Notes under the pieces: model-generated
The model's database searches: none
What the model saw: the letters and a program-made list of their open reading frames with translations, nothing else
Told to the model about the DNA's origin: nothing
Position numbers and translations under genes: made by a program
Shown here: piece by piece, positions 34,863-42,961 of the stretch
Position numbering within the stretch: the stretch's first letter is position 1
How the letters are laid out: each line of letters begins with the position of its first letter
Assembly (NCBI GenBank): GCA_026417735.1
Contig: JAOACR010000010.1
Location: 1-64,000, forward strand
Direction: 5' to 3'
Length of the DNA stretch: 64,000 nucleotides
DNA from: Kiritimatiellia bacterium
GTDB lineage: Bacteria > Verrucomicrobiota > Kiritimatiellia > PWTM01

Positions 34863-35953
34863 CAGCGCTCTCCGCTCACCGGCCCCTCCGACGCTGCCGG
34901 GCGGTTCGTCAACGTGTCGAGCGCGGCGGCACGCGCCGCTTCCGCCTGCGATCGCGCCGCGCGTACACGGCGGAGAAATTCGAGATTCTTCCTCACCTCG
35001 GCCTTCGTCTCCGGGTCCCCCGCGACCTCGAGCGCCCGCTCTTCGACTTCGATCGCCGCGTCGGTGAGGCCGCTGAACTGCAACACGATCGCGAGCGTGT
35101 CGAGAATCGAAGCATCGCGCCCGCCGGTGAGCTCCACCGCCCGCCGGGCGGCGCGAATTGCCACCTCCGCATCCCGCATTTCCAGCGGCAGCGGCGAGGG
35201 CGCCGCGAGCGTCCAGGCCAGGTCATTCAGTTCCCGCGGCGCATCCGCGAACACCTCGAGCAAGCGCCGCTGGTGCTGCCGCACCCCGTCGAGATCGCCG
35301 GTTTGGGCCAGCAGCCCCATCCGCAGATGGTGCAACTCCATCCGCCGTGGCTCCTCCCGCAACATCTGATCCACGATGCCGAGCGCCTTCGGAAAATCCT
35401 GCGCCTGCAGCGCGCCGGCCAGAAGCTCCTGCTGCTGGTCGCGCTGTTGCCGCCGCGCAGGGCTGTAGCCGCCTTGCACCAGCTCCGCCAGCACATCCCG
35501 GAGGCCATCCATCGGATGTCCAGCCCAGACGATCACGCCGTTGGTGTCGACCACAAACGCGTGCGGAATCCCTTCCACATCGCGGAACCACGCCTCGGTG
35601 GAGGTCCGCTTCGGGTCAATCGCGATCCGATAGTTGAGCTTCAGTGACTCGACGAACGGGCGCACCTTCGCCTCGTCCTCATCGGTCAGGCCCACAATGA
35701 CCACGCCGCGGTCCTTGAATTCCGCGTGCAGCTCGTTCAGATGCGGCGCGGTCACCCGGCATGGCCCGCACCACGTCGCCCAAAGCTCGACGACATACCG
35801 CGTTTTCCCGTCGGGCTTCGAGGGTTGAACTGCATCGCCGTTGAGCCAGACTGCGACGCCATCGAGCGGCGGGGCGCGGTCGCCAATGTCGAGGGCCAAT
35901 GCCGTCCCCGCACCGAGCGCGGCGATCACAAGCGGACGAAGCGATGTGTGCAT
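34862..35953 (-). CDS. TlpA-like exported thioredoxin with a C-terminal TPR-like region
   Basis: About 363 aa. A signal peptide at residues 1-20 leads to a thioredoxin fold with the active site WATWCGPC (Cys62, Cys65), the cis-Pro loop EGIPHAFV and a TlpA/ResA-type insertion, so it is probably a periplasmic thiol-disulfide reductase. From about residue 190 it continues as an all-helical, Gln/Arg-rich region with repeat-like helices ([33 protein letters not shown]), likely TPR repeats for partner binding. The ATG at 35953 was chosen because the signal peptide follows it. Cotranscribed with aroC. Confidence 0.83.
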   Translation of the reverse strand: MHTSLRPLVIAALGAGTALALDIGDRAPPLDGVAVWLNGDAVQPSKPDGKTRYVVELWATWCGPCRVTAPHLNELHAEFKDRGVVIVGLTDEDEAKVRPFVESLKLNYRIAIDPKRTSTEAWFRDVEGIPHAFVVDTNGVIVWAGHPMDGLRDVLAELVQGGYSPARRQQRDQQQELLAGALQAQDFPKALGIVDQMLREEPRRMELHHLRMGLLAQTGDLDGVRQHQRRLLEVFADAPRELNDLAWTLAAPSPLPLEMRDAEVAIRAARRAVELTGGRDASILDTLAIVLQFSGLTDAAIEVEERALEVAGDPETKAEVRKNLEFLRRVRAARSQAEAARAAALDTLTNRPAASEGPVSGER

Positions 35954-36029
35954 GCCTCCACTATCCCAGAACCCGCCGGCGACGCAAGACGGCGGAACGC
36001 CGCCCCTCGTGCCTTCGCGGCTGATGTGC

Positions 36030-36058
36030 TTGCCTTCGGATCGGCTGACCCGTACCGT
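36030..36058 (+). promoter_or_regulatory. Putative promoter of tRNA-Ser
   Basis: TTGCCT, 17-bp spacer, TACCGT, ending 23 bp before the mature tRNA. Position and spacing fit a sigma-70 tRNA promoter. Judged by eye. Confidence 0.45.
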
Positions 36059-36081
36059 AGCGGCGGTCACGCAGTTCGGCC

Positions 36082-36176
36082 GGAGAGGTGGCTGAGTGGC
36101 TGAAAGCGGCGGTTTGCTAAACCGTTATACTGGTGTAAAACCGGTATCGGGGGTTCGAATCCCCCCCTCTCCGCCA
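36082..36176 (+). tRNA. tRNA-Ser (anticodon GCT)
   Basis: 95 nt including encoded CCA. Acceptor GGAGAGG pairs with CCTCTCC, discriminator G as expected for Ser, anticodon loop TTGCTAA, a long variable arm typical of class II tRNAs, and T arm around GGTTCGAATCC. Confidence 0.95.
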
Positions 36177-36223
36177 GATGGCGCACCTCCTCCTCTCCTC
36201 GCAGGTCGGATCGCTTCATCCAT

Positions 36224-36252
36224 TTGACAGGTCCGGCCTGCAGTGTTCGAAT
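36224..36252 (+). promoter_or_regulatory. Putative sigma-70 promoter of tRNA-Val
   Basis: A perfect -35 TTGACA, a 17-bp spacer and TCGAAT, ending 11 bp before the tRNA 5' end. This is the best -35 match in the window and sits exactly where a tRNA promoter is needed. Confidence 0.55.
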
Positions 36253-36263
36253 AGCCAAGCGTC

Positions 36264-36340
36264 GGGCGCTTAGCTCAGTTGGCTAGAGCACTACCTTGAC
36301 ATGGTAGGGGTCACAGGTTCAAGTCCTGTAGCGCCCACCA
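36264..36340 (+). tRNA. tRNA-Val (anticodon GAC)
   Basis: 77 nt including encoded CCA. Acceptor GGGCGCT/AGCGCCC, discriminator A, D arm TAGCTCAGTTGGCTAGAGC, anticodon stem CTACC/GGTAG with loop TTGACAT, T arm CAGGTTCAAGTCCTG. Confidence 0.95.
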
Positions 36341-36438
36341 TTCCCTGCGCCCCGCCCGGGCCGCAGCGGCCCTCGAATTCCAGAACGCGGAAGTCTGCGC
36401 TGAGGGCGCTCGGCTCGCAACACCGTCGCCCGCCGTCT

Positions 36439-38244
36439 TCAGCGCGCCACCGGCTCGAGCCGCACGCTGCGCAAGTGCATCAGCGTGCTCGCCTTTTCCG
36501 GCTTGCGGCCGCGCACCACCGCGCGCCACTCTCCCGGCTCCGCGAGCGTGATGCGGCCGAGCTCCCTGCGCTGGAAGCGATGAGAGCTGCCCGTGGCGGC
36601 GACCTCGCCGGTCACCACCTGGTCCACCACCGTCACTTGGACGGTGCCGCCCTCCTCCCCCTTCGCACACGCGTACTCGATCTCGACGCGATAGTCGCCA
36701 GCCCGCTTGAGATGGAAGACCCAGGCGGCCGCCTCCTCGGTGGTGGTCCAGCCGCTGAGGCTATCCGTCGGCATCTCGTAGCGCAATCCGCTGCCATCTA
36801 ACCGCGCGTCGGAGGCGGGCAGTTCAACGGTCCCGTCCTCCTCCTGCGTGATCGGGACCGGCACGGTCGCGGGCAATCCCTCCACCTCGACCAGAACCGT
36901 GGAGACGTGCGGATCGGGCAGCTCCGCAGGAATGCGGACCGCGCTGGCGCCCTCGTGCCGGAGGAGTTCCAGCGGCGCACCGGTCGCCAGCCAGCGGGCA
37001 CTGCGGACCGCGTTGGTCAGGCCGCGCAGGACCACCAGACCGGACGCCGGCCGCTCAAAGACATGCACGTACAGCCGGCCGTCCTTCTTCGTGCAGCGCT
37101 GCCTCAGCCGCGCAAACGGCGTCGCCGTGGTCCCGTAAATCGATTCCCCGTTTTTCTCCATCCACCGCCCGATCGCGTCCAACCGCTCAACAATCTCGAG
37201 CGGGAACGTTCCATCCGCTTTCGGGCCCACGTTCAGCAGCAGGTTACCGCCCTTTGAAGCGACGTCCACGAGAGTGCGAATCAGCTGCGTCGTGCTTTTC
37301 CAGTTGTGGTCGTTCTTTTTGTACCCCCACGTGTCGTTGATCGTCATGCAGCTTTCCCAGTACACCCCCTCGGGAAAGCCGCGGGAGGGAACCTCCTGCT
37401 CGGGCGTGCCGTAATCGCCCGCAAACTCTCCCTCCGCGGTCATGCCGGCCATGCCCTTGCGCCCCTTGTCCACGCGGTTGTTGACGATGATCGACGGCTG
37501 GAGCGAGCGAACATAGTTGTAGAGATCCACGCCGCGCTCGTGGGTCCAGGTCGCTTCCCACTCGCCGTCGAACCACAGGATGCCTAGCGGCCCCATCCCC
37601 TCCACCAGCTCGCGCAGCTGCGCCTTCATATACCGGACATACGCGTCCATGTCCGGGCGATGGCCGGGGCGATCCTTGTCCCAGGCCGGCAGCGGATCGT
37701 AGTTGGGATGCTGCCAGTCCATGATCGAGTAGTAGAAGCACATCCGAAGGCCGGCGGCGCGGGCGGCTTCCGCGAGCGGCCGCAGCAGGTCCCGCTGGTA
37801 GGGAGTGGAGGCGACGTCGTAGTCCGTTTCCTTCGAATCCCACAGGCAAAAGCCATCGTGGTGTTTGGAGGTGATCACGATGTAGCGCATGCCGGCACGT
37901 TTCGCGATGCGGACCCATTCCGCCGGGTCATACTGGACCGGGTTGAACTGCTGCACCAGCTGCCGGTACTCGGCCAGCGGAATCTTTGCGTGGTGCATGA
38001 TCCACTCGCCAATGCCGGGGATTTCGCGGCCGTTCCATTCGCCGGCGGGAATTGAGTACAGGCCCCAGTGGATGAACATGCCGAAGCGCGCCTCGTTGAA
38101 CCACGCCATTCGGGCGGCGCGCTCGGCCGGCGATTCGCGCATGAAATCCCGCGCAGCCTCCGCACCCGCCACCAAATCTGCGGCGGCCAGGCACAACCAC
38201 AGCGCAGCAAGAAAAACGAATGGCGAGCGGCGAGCGGTGATCAT
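36439..38244 (-). CDS. Exported alpha-L-fucosidase (GH29)
   Basis: About 601 aa. Signal peptide at residues 1-26 (SPFVFLAALWLCLAAADL). The GH29 barrel is clear: WFNEARFGMFIHWGLYS, ITSKHHDGFCLWDS, and the nucleophile Asp226 in ILWFDGEWE, then GGNLLLNVGPKADGTFP. A C-terminal beta domain (about 400-600) is probably sugar-binding. It hydrolyses alpha-fucosyl links of host or algal glycans outside the cytoplasm. GGGAGA precedes the ATG at 38244. It stands alone, next to the tRNA genes. Confidence 0.93.
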   Translation of the reverse strand: MITARRSPFVFLAALWLCLAAADLVAGAEAARDFMRESPAERAARMAWFNEARFGMFIHWGLYSIPAGEWNGREIPGIGEWIMHHAKIPLAEYRQLVQQFNPVQYDPAEWVRIAKRAGMRYIVITSKHHDGFCLWDSKETDYDVASTPYQRDLLRPLAEAARAAGLRMCFYYSIMDWQHPNYDPLPAWDKDRPGHRPDMDAYVRYMKAQLRELVEGMGPLGILWFDGEWEATWTHERGVDLYNYVRSLQPSIIVNNRVDKGRKGMAGMTAEGEFAGDYGTPEQEVPSRGFPEGVYWESCMTINDTWGYKKNDHNWKSTTQLIRTLVDVASKGGNLLLNVGPKADGTFPLEIVERLDAIGRWMEKNGESIYGTTATPFARLRQRCTKKDGRLYVHVFERPASGLVVLRGLTNAVRSARWLATGAPLELLRHEGASAVRIPAELPDPHVSTVLVEVEGLPATVPVPITQEEDGTVELPASDARLDGSGLRYEMPTDSLSGWTTTEEAAAWVFHLKRAGDYRVEIEYACAKGEEGGTVQVTVVDQVVTGEVAATGSSHRFQRRELGRITLAEPGEWRAVVRGRKPEKASTLMHLRSVRLEPVAR

Positions 38245-38296
38245 CGTCGTGTCTCCCGTGCGGCGCATTGTAGGCGGGGGGCCGCGGCGGCGCAAT

Positions 38297-39490
38297 TCAC
38301 TCTCCGCGCAGCGCGCCAGCGGGTTGCGACCACGTACCGCGCCGGGCCCATCGGCGCAGCTCCGCATGGCGTTGGAGGACCACCGCCAGCACGCGGAGGT
38401 CGGCCGTCGAAAAGGCGAGCTGTCGAGCGTCGGCGGGGCGGATCCAGCCGACGGCGGCGCAGCGCAGCGGGCGCGCGCGGCCCCGCACCGGCCGGCATGC
38501 GTACGCGTGCAGCGTGATCCTGAAATGCGTATAGTCGTGCCGGACCCGCGCGATTTCCGGTCCCACCTCGACCTCCAATCCCAGCTCCTCGATCAGTTCG
38601 CGCCGGATGCATTCGCGGATCGTTTCGCCGGGCTCCACCTTGCCGCCGGGAAACTCCCAGAGCCCGCCGAGCATCGAGTTGTCCGGCCGTTGGGCAACCA
38701 GCACTCGCCCCCGCGCATCCAGCGTCACCGCGGCGCCGACTGTCCAGTGCGGCCGCGGCGCCCGGCGGCGCGGGCGGGGAACCGCGGCCGGATCGCCCCC
38801 CAGAAACGCGCGGCAGACCGCCCGCAGCGGACAGCGCCCGCAGCAGGGCCGCCGGGGACGACACACCGTCGCGCCCAGCTCCATCCACGCCTCGTTGAAC
38901 TCACCGGGATCATCGCGTGGCAGCAGTGACGCGAGGCGCCGCCGGCAGTCCGGCACCGTCATATCCTCGCCCGCCAGCCTCGAGACCACGCGCCGAACAT
39001 TGCCATCCACCGCGACCAGGGGAACCCCAAAGGCGAGGCTGCCCACCGCCGCAACCACGTACGGCCCCATCCCCGGCAGCGCGCGGAGCGCGGCCGGCTC
39101 CGCGGGCAGCCGCCCCCCATGGCGCTCCATCACCCGGCGCGCCAGCGCGTGGAGCCGGCGGGCGCGCGCGTAATACCCGAGCCCCTCCCATGCCTTCAAC
39201 ACCTCGTGCACGTCCGCCGCCCCCAGCGCCCGCCAGCCCGAAAACCGCCGCAGAAACGCCCGGTAATAGCGTGCCGCAGTCTCGGCCCGCGTCTGCTGCA
39301 ACATGAACTCCGCCACCACAACCCGGTACGGCGTACGCGCAACACGCCATGGCAGCGGCCGAGCGTGACGACGAAACCACCCCCTCAATCGGCGCACCGC
39401 AGCACGCCGACTGCGCTCCGGCAGCTCGAAGAATCCCACGGGCTCACCGGCCACGGCCGGCGACGGCGTCCCGCCCCGCCCGGGGGTCAT
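38297..39490 (-). CDS. mutY: Adenine DNA glycosylase MutY fused to an intact Nudix (MutT-like) domain
   Basis: 397 aa. The glycosylase half has catalytic Glu61 in VAEFMLQQT, the helix-hairpin-helix LPGMGPYVVAAV, Asp162 in AVDGNVRRV, and a [4Fe-4S] loop with Cys210, 217, 220 and 226 (C-x6-C-x2-C-x5-C). The C-terminal half, normally a degenerate MutT fold that only recognises 8-oxoG, here carries a complete Nudix box (GX5EX7REUXEEXGU) at residues 283-305. The product could therefore both remove A opposite 8-oxoG and hydrolyse oxidised dNTPs; the second activity is inference. Start ATG overlaps the ahpC stop (TGATG). Confidence 0.93.
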   Translation of the reverse strand: MTPGRGGTPSPAVAGEPVGFFELPERSRRAAVRRLRGWFRRHARPLPWRVARTPYRVVVAEFMLQQTRAETAARYYRAFLRRFSGWRALGAADVHEVLKAWEGLGYYARARRLHALARRVMERHGGRLPAEPAALRALPGMGPYVVAAVGSLAFGVPLVAVDGNVRRVVSRLAGEDMTVPDCRRRLASLLPRDDPGEFNEAWMELGATVCRPRRPCCGRCPLRAVCRAFLGGDPAAVPRPRRRAPRPHWTVGAAVTLDARGRVLVAQRPDNSMLGGLWEFPGGKVEPGETIRECIRRELIEELGLEVEVGPEIARVRHDYTHFRITLHAYACRPVRGRARPLRCAAVGWIRPADARQLAFSTADLRVLAVVLQRHAELRRWARRGTWSQPAGALRGE

Positions 39491-40050
39491 CAAATCTTGC
39501 CGACCAGCTCAAGCCCGGGCTTCAAGCCCTTCTTCCCAGGCTCCCAGCTCGCGGGGCACACCTCTCCGTGCTCCGCCACGAACCGCGCGGCTTGCAGCTT
39601 CCGCAGCAGCTCCTTTGCGCTGCGGCCGATGCTGTTGTCGTGAATCTCAATGATCTTCAGCACGCCCTTCGGGTCCACCAGGAACGTGCCGCGCAGCGAG
39701 AGCCCCGCCTCCGGGATGTACGTGCCAAACTCACGGCAGAGATTGCCGGTCGGATCGGCGAGCATCGGGAAGCGGATCTTGTGAATCGCCTTCGAGGTGT
39801 CGTGCCACGCCTTGTGCACGTACACGGTGTCGGTGCTGACACTGAGCACCTCCGCGTCGAGTTTCTGGAACTCCGAATAGTGGTCCGCCATCTCCTCCAG
39901 TTCGGTCGGACACACAAAGGTGAAGTCGGCGGGATAGAAAAACAGAATCAACCAGCGACCTCGATAGTCGGAGAGCCGTATCGTTTTCACCTCGTCGTTG
40001 TGATAGGCCTCGAGCTCAAGGTCAGGAATCACATGACCAATCCGTACCAT
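39490..40050 (-). CDS. ahpC: Alkyl hydroperoxide reductase / typical 2-Cys peroxiredoxin
   Basis: 186 aa, cytosolic thiol peroxidase. Peroxidatic Cys47 lies in DFTFVCPTELEE; resolving Cys165 lies in GEVCPASWEPG. The family dimer/decamer contacts (SVSTDTVYVHKAWH, FPMLADP) are present. A good AAGGAG precedes the ATG. No ahpF or ahpD is adjacent; mutY is coupled downstream, so the operon combines peroxide removal with repair of oxidised guanine pairs. Confidence 0.95.
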   Translation of the reverse strand: MVRIGHVIPDLELEAYHNDEVKTIRLSDYRGRWLILFFYPADFTFVCPTELEEMADHYSEFQKLDAEVLSVSTDTVYVHKAWHDTSKAIHKIRFPMLADPTGNLCREFGTYIPEAGLSLRGTFLVDPKGVLKIIEIHDNSIGRSAKELLRKLQAARFVAEHGEVCPASWEPGKKGLKPGLELVGKI

Positions 40051-40096
40051 GACGCATCTCCTTTGTTGCCTCGGTCACACGACCGATCAGACTGGG

Positions 40097-40124
40097 ACTG
40101 TACTGCCGCATGCGGACTTTTCAA
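40097..40124 (-). promoter_or_regulatory. Putative ahpC-mutY promoter with a palindromic spacer
   Basis: On the minus strand: TTGAAA, 16-bp spacer, TACAGT, 47 bp before the ahpC ATG. The spacer holds the perfect palindrome CCGCATGCGG (40105-40114), which could be a regulator site. The rest of the 40051-40424 gap, apart from the tRNA-Phe promoter, shows no gene. Confidence 0.45.
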
Positions 40125-40361
40125 CCGGCGGCATTGCTTTGAGTTTCGAGGCCTGCGCGCCACCAGCCGGCACCCCGGCCAAACCTCACCGACTCCGACG
40201 CGTGGGTGGGCGCGGCGTCGAGGAGCTCCCGCGGACCGCCGGGGATCCGGTCTGGCTCTTCGCGCTCAACAAGCAACCGGCCTCGGATCGCCGCCGGAGT
40301 GGCGCGGAGGATGGCACCCAACGGCCCCGAGCCGAAGTCGCGCGCTCCGCACCCCGCCGCG

Positions 40362-40389
40362 TTGACTCGCCGGCAGCCACACGTATTAT
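40362..40389 (+). promoter_or_regulatory. Putative sigma-70 promoter of tRNA-Phe
   Basis: TTGACT, 16-bp spacer, TATTAT. Both hexamers differ from consensus at one position, a strong match for this GC-rich DNA. It lies 36 bp before the tRNA. Confidence 0.6.
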
Positions 40390-40424
40390 GAGCGGCGCGC
40401 CGGCTGCGGCCGGCCTACGGTCGT

Positions 40425-40497
<73 letters not shown>

Positions 40498-40565
40498 CCC
40501 CCCCCGCCGCAGCGCAGACCTCGGGAGAAGGGGAGGAAGAGGTCACGCCCGTGCGGTGATTCGTG

Positions 40566-40595
40566 TTGCGCGGCGGCAAATCCGCCGTCTATAGT
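40566..40595 (+). promoter_or_regulatory. Putative promoter of the rpsP-trmD-rplS operon
   Basis: TTGCGC, 18-bp spacer, TATAGT, 84 bp before rpsP. The spacer contains a small hairpin, GGCGG/CCGCC. The -10 box is strong and the -35 weak. Judged by eye. Confidence 0.5.
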
Positions 40596-40679
40596 GGAGG
40601 TTTCAGTCCGCGGACGCCGGGGCCCCGGCGGCGGCCCCGCGGTTCCGGAGCGGCCGGGGCGAAACAATTGGGTACGCGC

Positions 40680-40940
40680 ATGTCTGTCTCCATTCGGCTG
40701 CATCGCGCCGGCAGCAACAAGAAGCCGTTCTTCCGCCTCGTTGCCGCGGATTCCCGGCGCGCCACCTCCGGCAAGATTCTCGAGGTGCTCGGCTGGTACG
40801 ATCCGAAAAAGCCCTACCCCGACAACTTCTCGCTCAACATGGAGAGGATCGAACACTGGCTGAGCGTTGGCGCGCACATGTCAGAAACAGCCCGTGCGCT
40901 GGTGCGAACGCATCGCCGGCGCGCCTCCGCGAGCAGCTGA
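40680..40940 (+). CDS. rpsP: 30S ribosomal protein S16
   Basis: 86 aa, starting MSVSIRLHRAGSNKKPFFRLV, with LGWYDPKKP and NMERIEHWLSVGAHMSETA as in all S16 proteins. First gene of the classic rpsP-khpA-trmD-rplS order. The frame is open upstream but the homology begins at the ATG at 40680. Confidence 0.96.
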   Translation: MSVSIRLHRAGSNKKPFFRLVAADSRRATSGKILEVLGWYDPKKPYPDNFSLNMERIEHWLSVGAHMSETARALVRTHRRRASASS

Positions 40941-40958
40941 GCAGCAGCGGGGCCGTCC

Positions 40959-41189
40959 ATGAAAGCCATGCTGGAGTACATTCTGCGGCATCTGGTGGAC
41001 CACCCCGACCAGGTCCGCATCACCGAGGTTCAGGGCGAGCGCACCGCGATGTACGAGGTTCGCTGCCATGCGGACGACATCGGCAAGGTGATCGGCAAGA
41101 ACGGAAAAACGATCGGCGCGATCCGTCTGCTGCTGTCCACCGCCGCCGCGCGGAACGGCCGTCGCGCCGTGCTGGAAGTGATCGAATGA
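40959..41189 (+). CDS. khpA: KH-domain RNA-binding protein KhpA
   Basis: 76 aa, a single type II KH domain. The GxxG loop is IGKNG (residues 45-49) in DDIGKVIGKNGKTIGAIR. It lies between rpsP and trmD, its usual place; in many bacteria rimM sits between it and trmD, but here trmD follows after 9 bp. KhpA acts with KhpB on small RNAs and cell-length control in some bacteria. Confidence 0.92.
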   Translation: MKAMLEYILRHLVDHPDQVRITEVQGERTAMYEVRCHADDIGKVIGKNGKTIGAIRLLLSTAAARNGRRAVLEVIE

Positions 41190-41198
41190 CCGGAGGCG

Positions 41199-41912
41199 AT
41201 GACGGACACCCTCCAGGTGGACATCGTGACGATCTTCCCGCGCATGCTCGAAGGATTCCTCGGTGAAAGTATGCTGCGGCGGGCCGCCCAGTCGGGTCGC
41301 GTCGCATTCCGGCTGGTGGACCTGCGCGACTTCACACACGACCGGCACCGAACCACGGATGACCGCCCGTACGGCGGCGGGCCGGGCATGGTGATGAAGC
41401 CGGAGCCATTCTTCGAGGCGGTGGACTCGCTGCGCACGCCGCACGCCCGGGTGATCCTGCTCACGCCCCAAGGACGCCGCTTCACGCAGGCCATCGCACG
41501 CGAACTGGCCCGCGAACAGCACCTGATCCTGCTGTGTGGCCACTACGAGGGTGTGGATGAACGCGTCCGGCTCGGACTGGCGACGGACGAAATTTCGATC
41601 GGCGACTACATCCTGACGAACGGCGCGCTGGCGGCGGCGGTCGTTGCAGACGCGGTCGTCCGACTGCGTCCCGGCGTGCTCGGCAATGCGCAGGGCGCCA
41701 CCGAGGAGTCGTTCAGCGAGTCGCTGCTTGAATATCCCCAGTACACCCGTCCCCCGGAGTACCGGGGCATGCGGGTGCCGGAAGTTCTGCTGTCCGGCGA
41801 TCACGAGGAAATCCGCAGGTGGCGGCGGGCGCAGGCGCTTGCGCGCACCGCCCAGCGGCGCCCGGATCTCCTCGGCGCCCCGCCGGCCGGCGAGGAAAGG
41901 ACTGCACCATGA
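41199..41912 (+). CDS. trmD: tRNA (guanine-37-N1)-methyltransferase
   Basis: 237 aa, SPOUT trefoil-knot enzyme that makes m1G37 and prevents +1 frameshifting. Conserved blocks are [27 protein letters not shown], and the knot [13 protein letters not shown] followed by [14 protein letters not shown]. The stop overlaps the rplS start (ATGA). Confidence 0.96.
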   Translation: MTDTLQVDIVTIFPRMLEGFLGESMLRRAAQSGRVAFRLVDLRDFTHDRHRTTDDRPYGGGPGMVMKPEPFFEAVDSLRTPHARVILLTPQGRRFTQAIARELAREQHLILLCGHYEGVDERVRLGLATDEISIGDYILTNGALAAAVVADAVVRLRPGVLGNAQGATEESFSESLLEYPQYTRPPEYRGMRVPEVLLSGDHEEIRRWRRAQALARTAQRRPDLLGAPPAGEERTAP

Positions 41913-42262
41913 AACACCGTCTTCTGGAAAAAATTGACGTCGAACAGCGCCGCAAGGATGACCTGCCGGACTTCCGCATCGGTGACACCGTCGCCGTCCA
42001 TGTGCGCATCAAAGAAGGCGACAAGGAGCGCGTGCAGGTGTTCCGAGGTACTGTGATCGCCCGTGATGGGGGCGGCTCGACCGAGACGTTCACCGTCCGG
42101 CGCATTTCCTTCGGCTACGGCGTCGAGCGGGTGTTCCCACTGCATTCGCCCTCGATCGTGAAGTTGGAAGTCGAGGGTCGGGGGCGCGTCCGGCGCGCCA
42201 AGCTCTACTACCTGCGCCGGCGCAAGGGGAAGGCCGCCGGCGTCGAAACACGGCAAGCCTAG
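41909..42262 (+). CDS. rplS: 50S ribosomal protein L19
   Basis: 117 aa. Signature blocks [52 protein letters not shown] and the basic end [14 protein letters not shown]. The ATG at 41909 overlaps the trmD stop. rnhB follows after 8 bp. Confidence 0.96.
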   Translation: MKHRLLEKIDVEQRRKDDLPDFRIGDTVAVHVRIKEGDKERVQVFRGTVIARDGGGSTETFTVRRISFGYGVERVFPLHSPSIVKLEVEGRGRVRRAKLYYLRRRKGKAAGVETRQA

Positions 42263-42270
42263 GGCGCAGA

Positions 42271-42912
42271 TTGCGGGAGTTCGAATCAGCCGCCTACGCG
42301 GCCGGCCACCGGCGCCCCGCCGGCGTGGACGAGGCGGGGCGCGGGCCGCTGGCCGGCCCGGTGGTGGCCGCATGCGTCGTTCTGCCCGGCGCACCAGAGG
42401 CGCCGCCCACCCGCGACTCGCGCTGGGACGGCCTGACCGACTCGAAACGGCTGACCTCCTCCGCCCGCGTCGCATGGCTTACCCGGCTGCGGTCCACGCC
42501 CGGCGTCGCGATCGGCATCGGCTGGGCAACGGTCGCCGAAATCGCCCGCCTGAACATTCTGCGCGCGACGCACCTTGCAATGCGCCGCGCAGTGGCGCGG
42601 GTGCGCCCTCCGCCGGACTACCTCCTGGTGGACGGCCGCCCCGTGCCAGGCCTGCCCTGCGCGGCCGCTGCAATTGTGCGCGGCGACCAGCTTTGCCTCT
42701 CGATCGCAGCCGCCAGCGTCGTCGCAAAGGTCGTCCGCGACCGCTACATGGAAAGGCTCGAACGGCGGCATCCGGGGTACGGCTTCGCACAACACAAAGG
42801 GTATGGTACGCCCGCCCATCTCGATGCGCTGCGGCGGCTCGGGCCCTGCCCCGCTCACCGGCTGCATTTCCGACCTGTCGCACGGCTGGCCGGTTCCGCC
42901 CCCATCCGCTGA
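42271..42912 (+). CDS. rnhB: Ribonuclease HII
   Basis: 213 aa. Removes ribonucleotides from DNA and RNA of hybrids. Active-site VDEAGRGPLAGPVVAA gives Asp20 and Glu21; further acidic ligands are in YLLVDGRP and near VVAKVVRDRYM. GYGFAQHKGYGTPAHLDAL is the family C-terminal block. The start is a TTG at 42271, with AGGG upstream; no ATG or GTG lies before the catalytic motif. The classical rplS-rnhB order is kept. Confidence 0.93.
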   Translation: MREFESAAYAAGHRRPAGVDEAGRGPLAGPVVAACVVLPGAPEAPPTRDSRWDGLTDSKRLTSSARVAWLTRLRSTPGVAIGIGWATVAEIARLNILRATHLAMRRAVARVRPPPDYLLVDGRPVPGLPCAAAAIVRGDQLCLSIAAASVVAKVVRDRYMERLERRHPGYGFAQHKGYGTPAHLDALRRLGPCPAHRLHFRPVARLAGSAPIR

Positions 42913-42961
42913 GCCGGCATCCTCCCCCCCCGCGCCGTTTTTTCCGATATAGTGGGGCACC

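Noticed and set aside
42930-42952. T-run before recC as an intrinsic terminator
   Set aside because: The C-rich stretch before the T-run has no complementary G-rich arm, so no stem forms.
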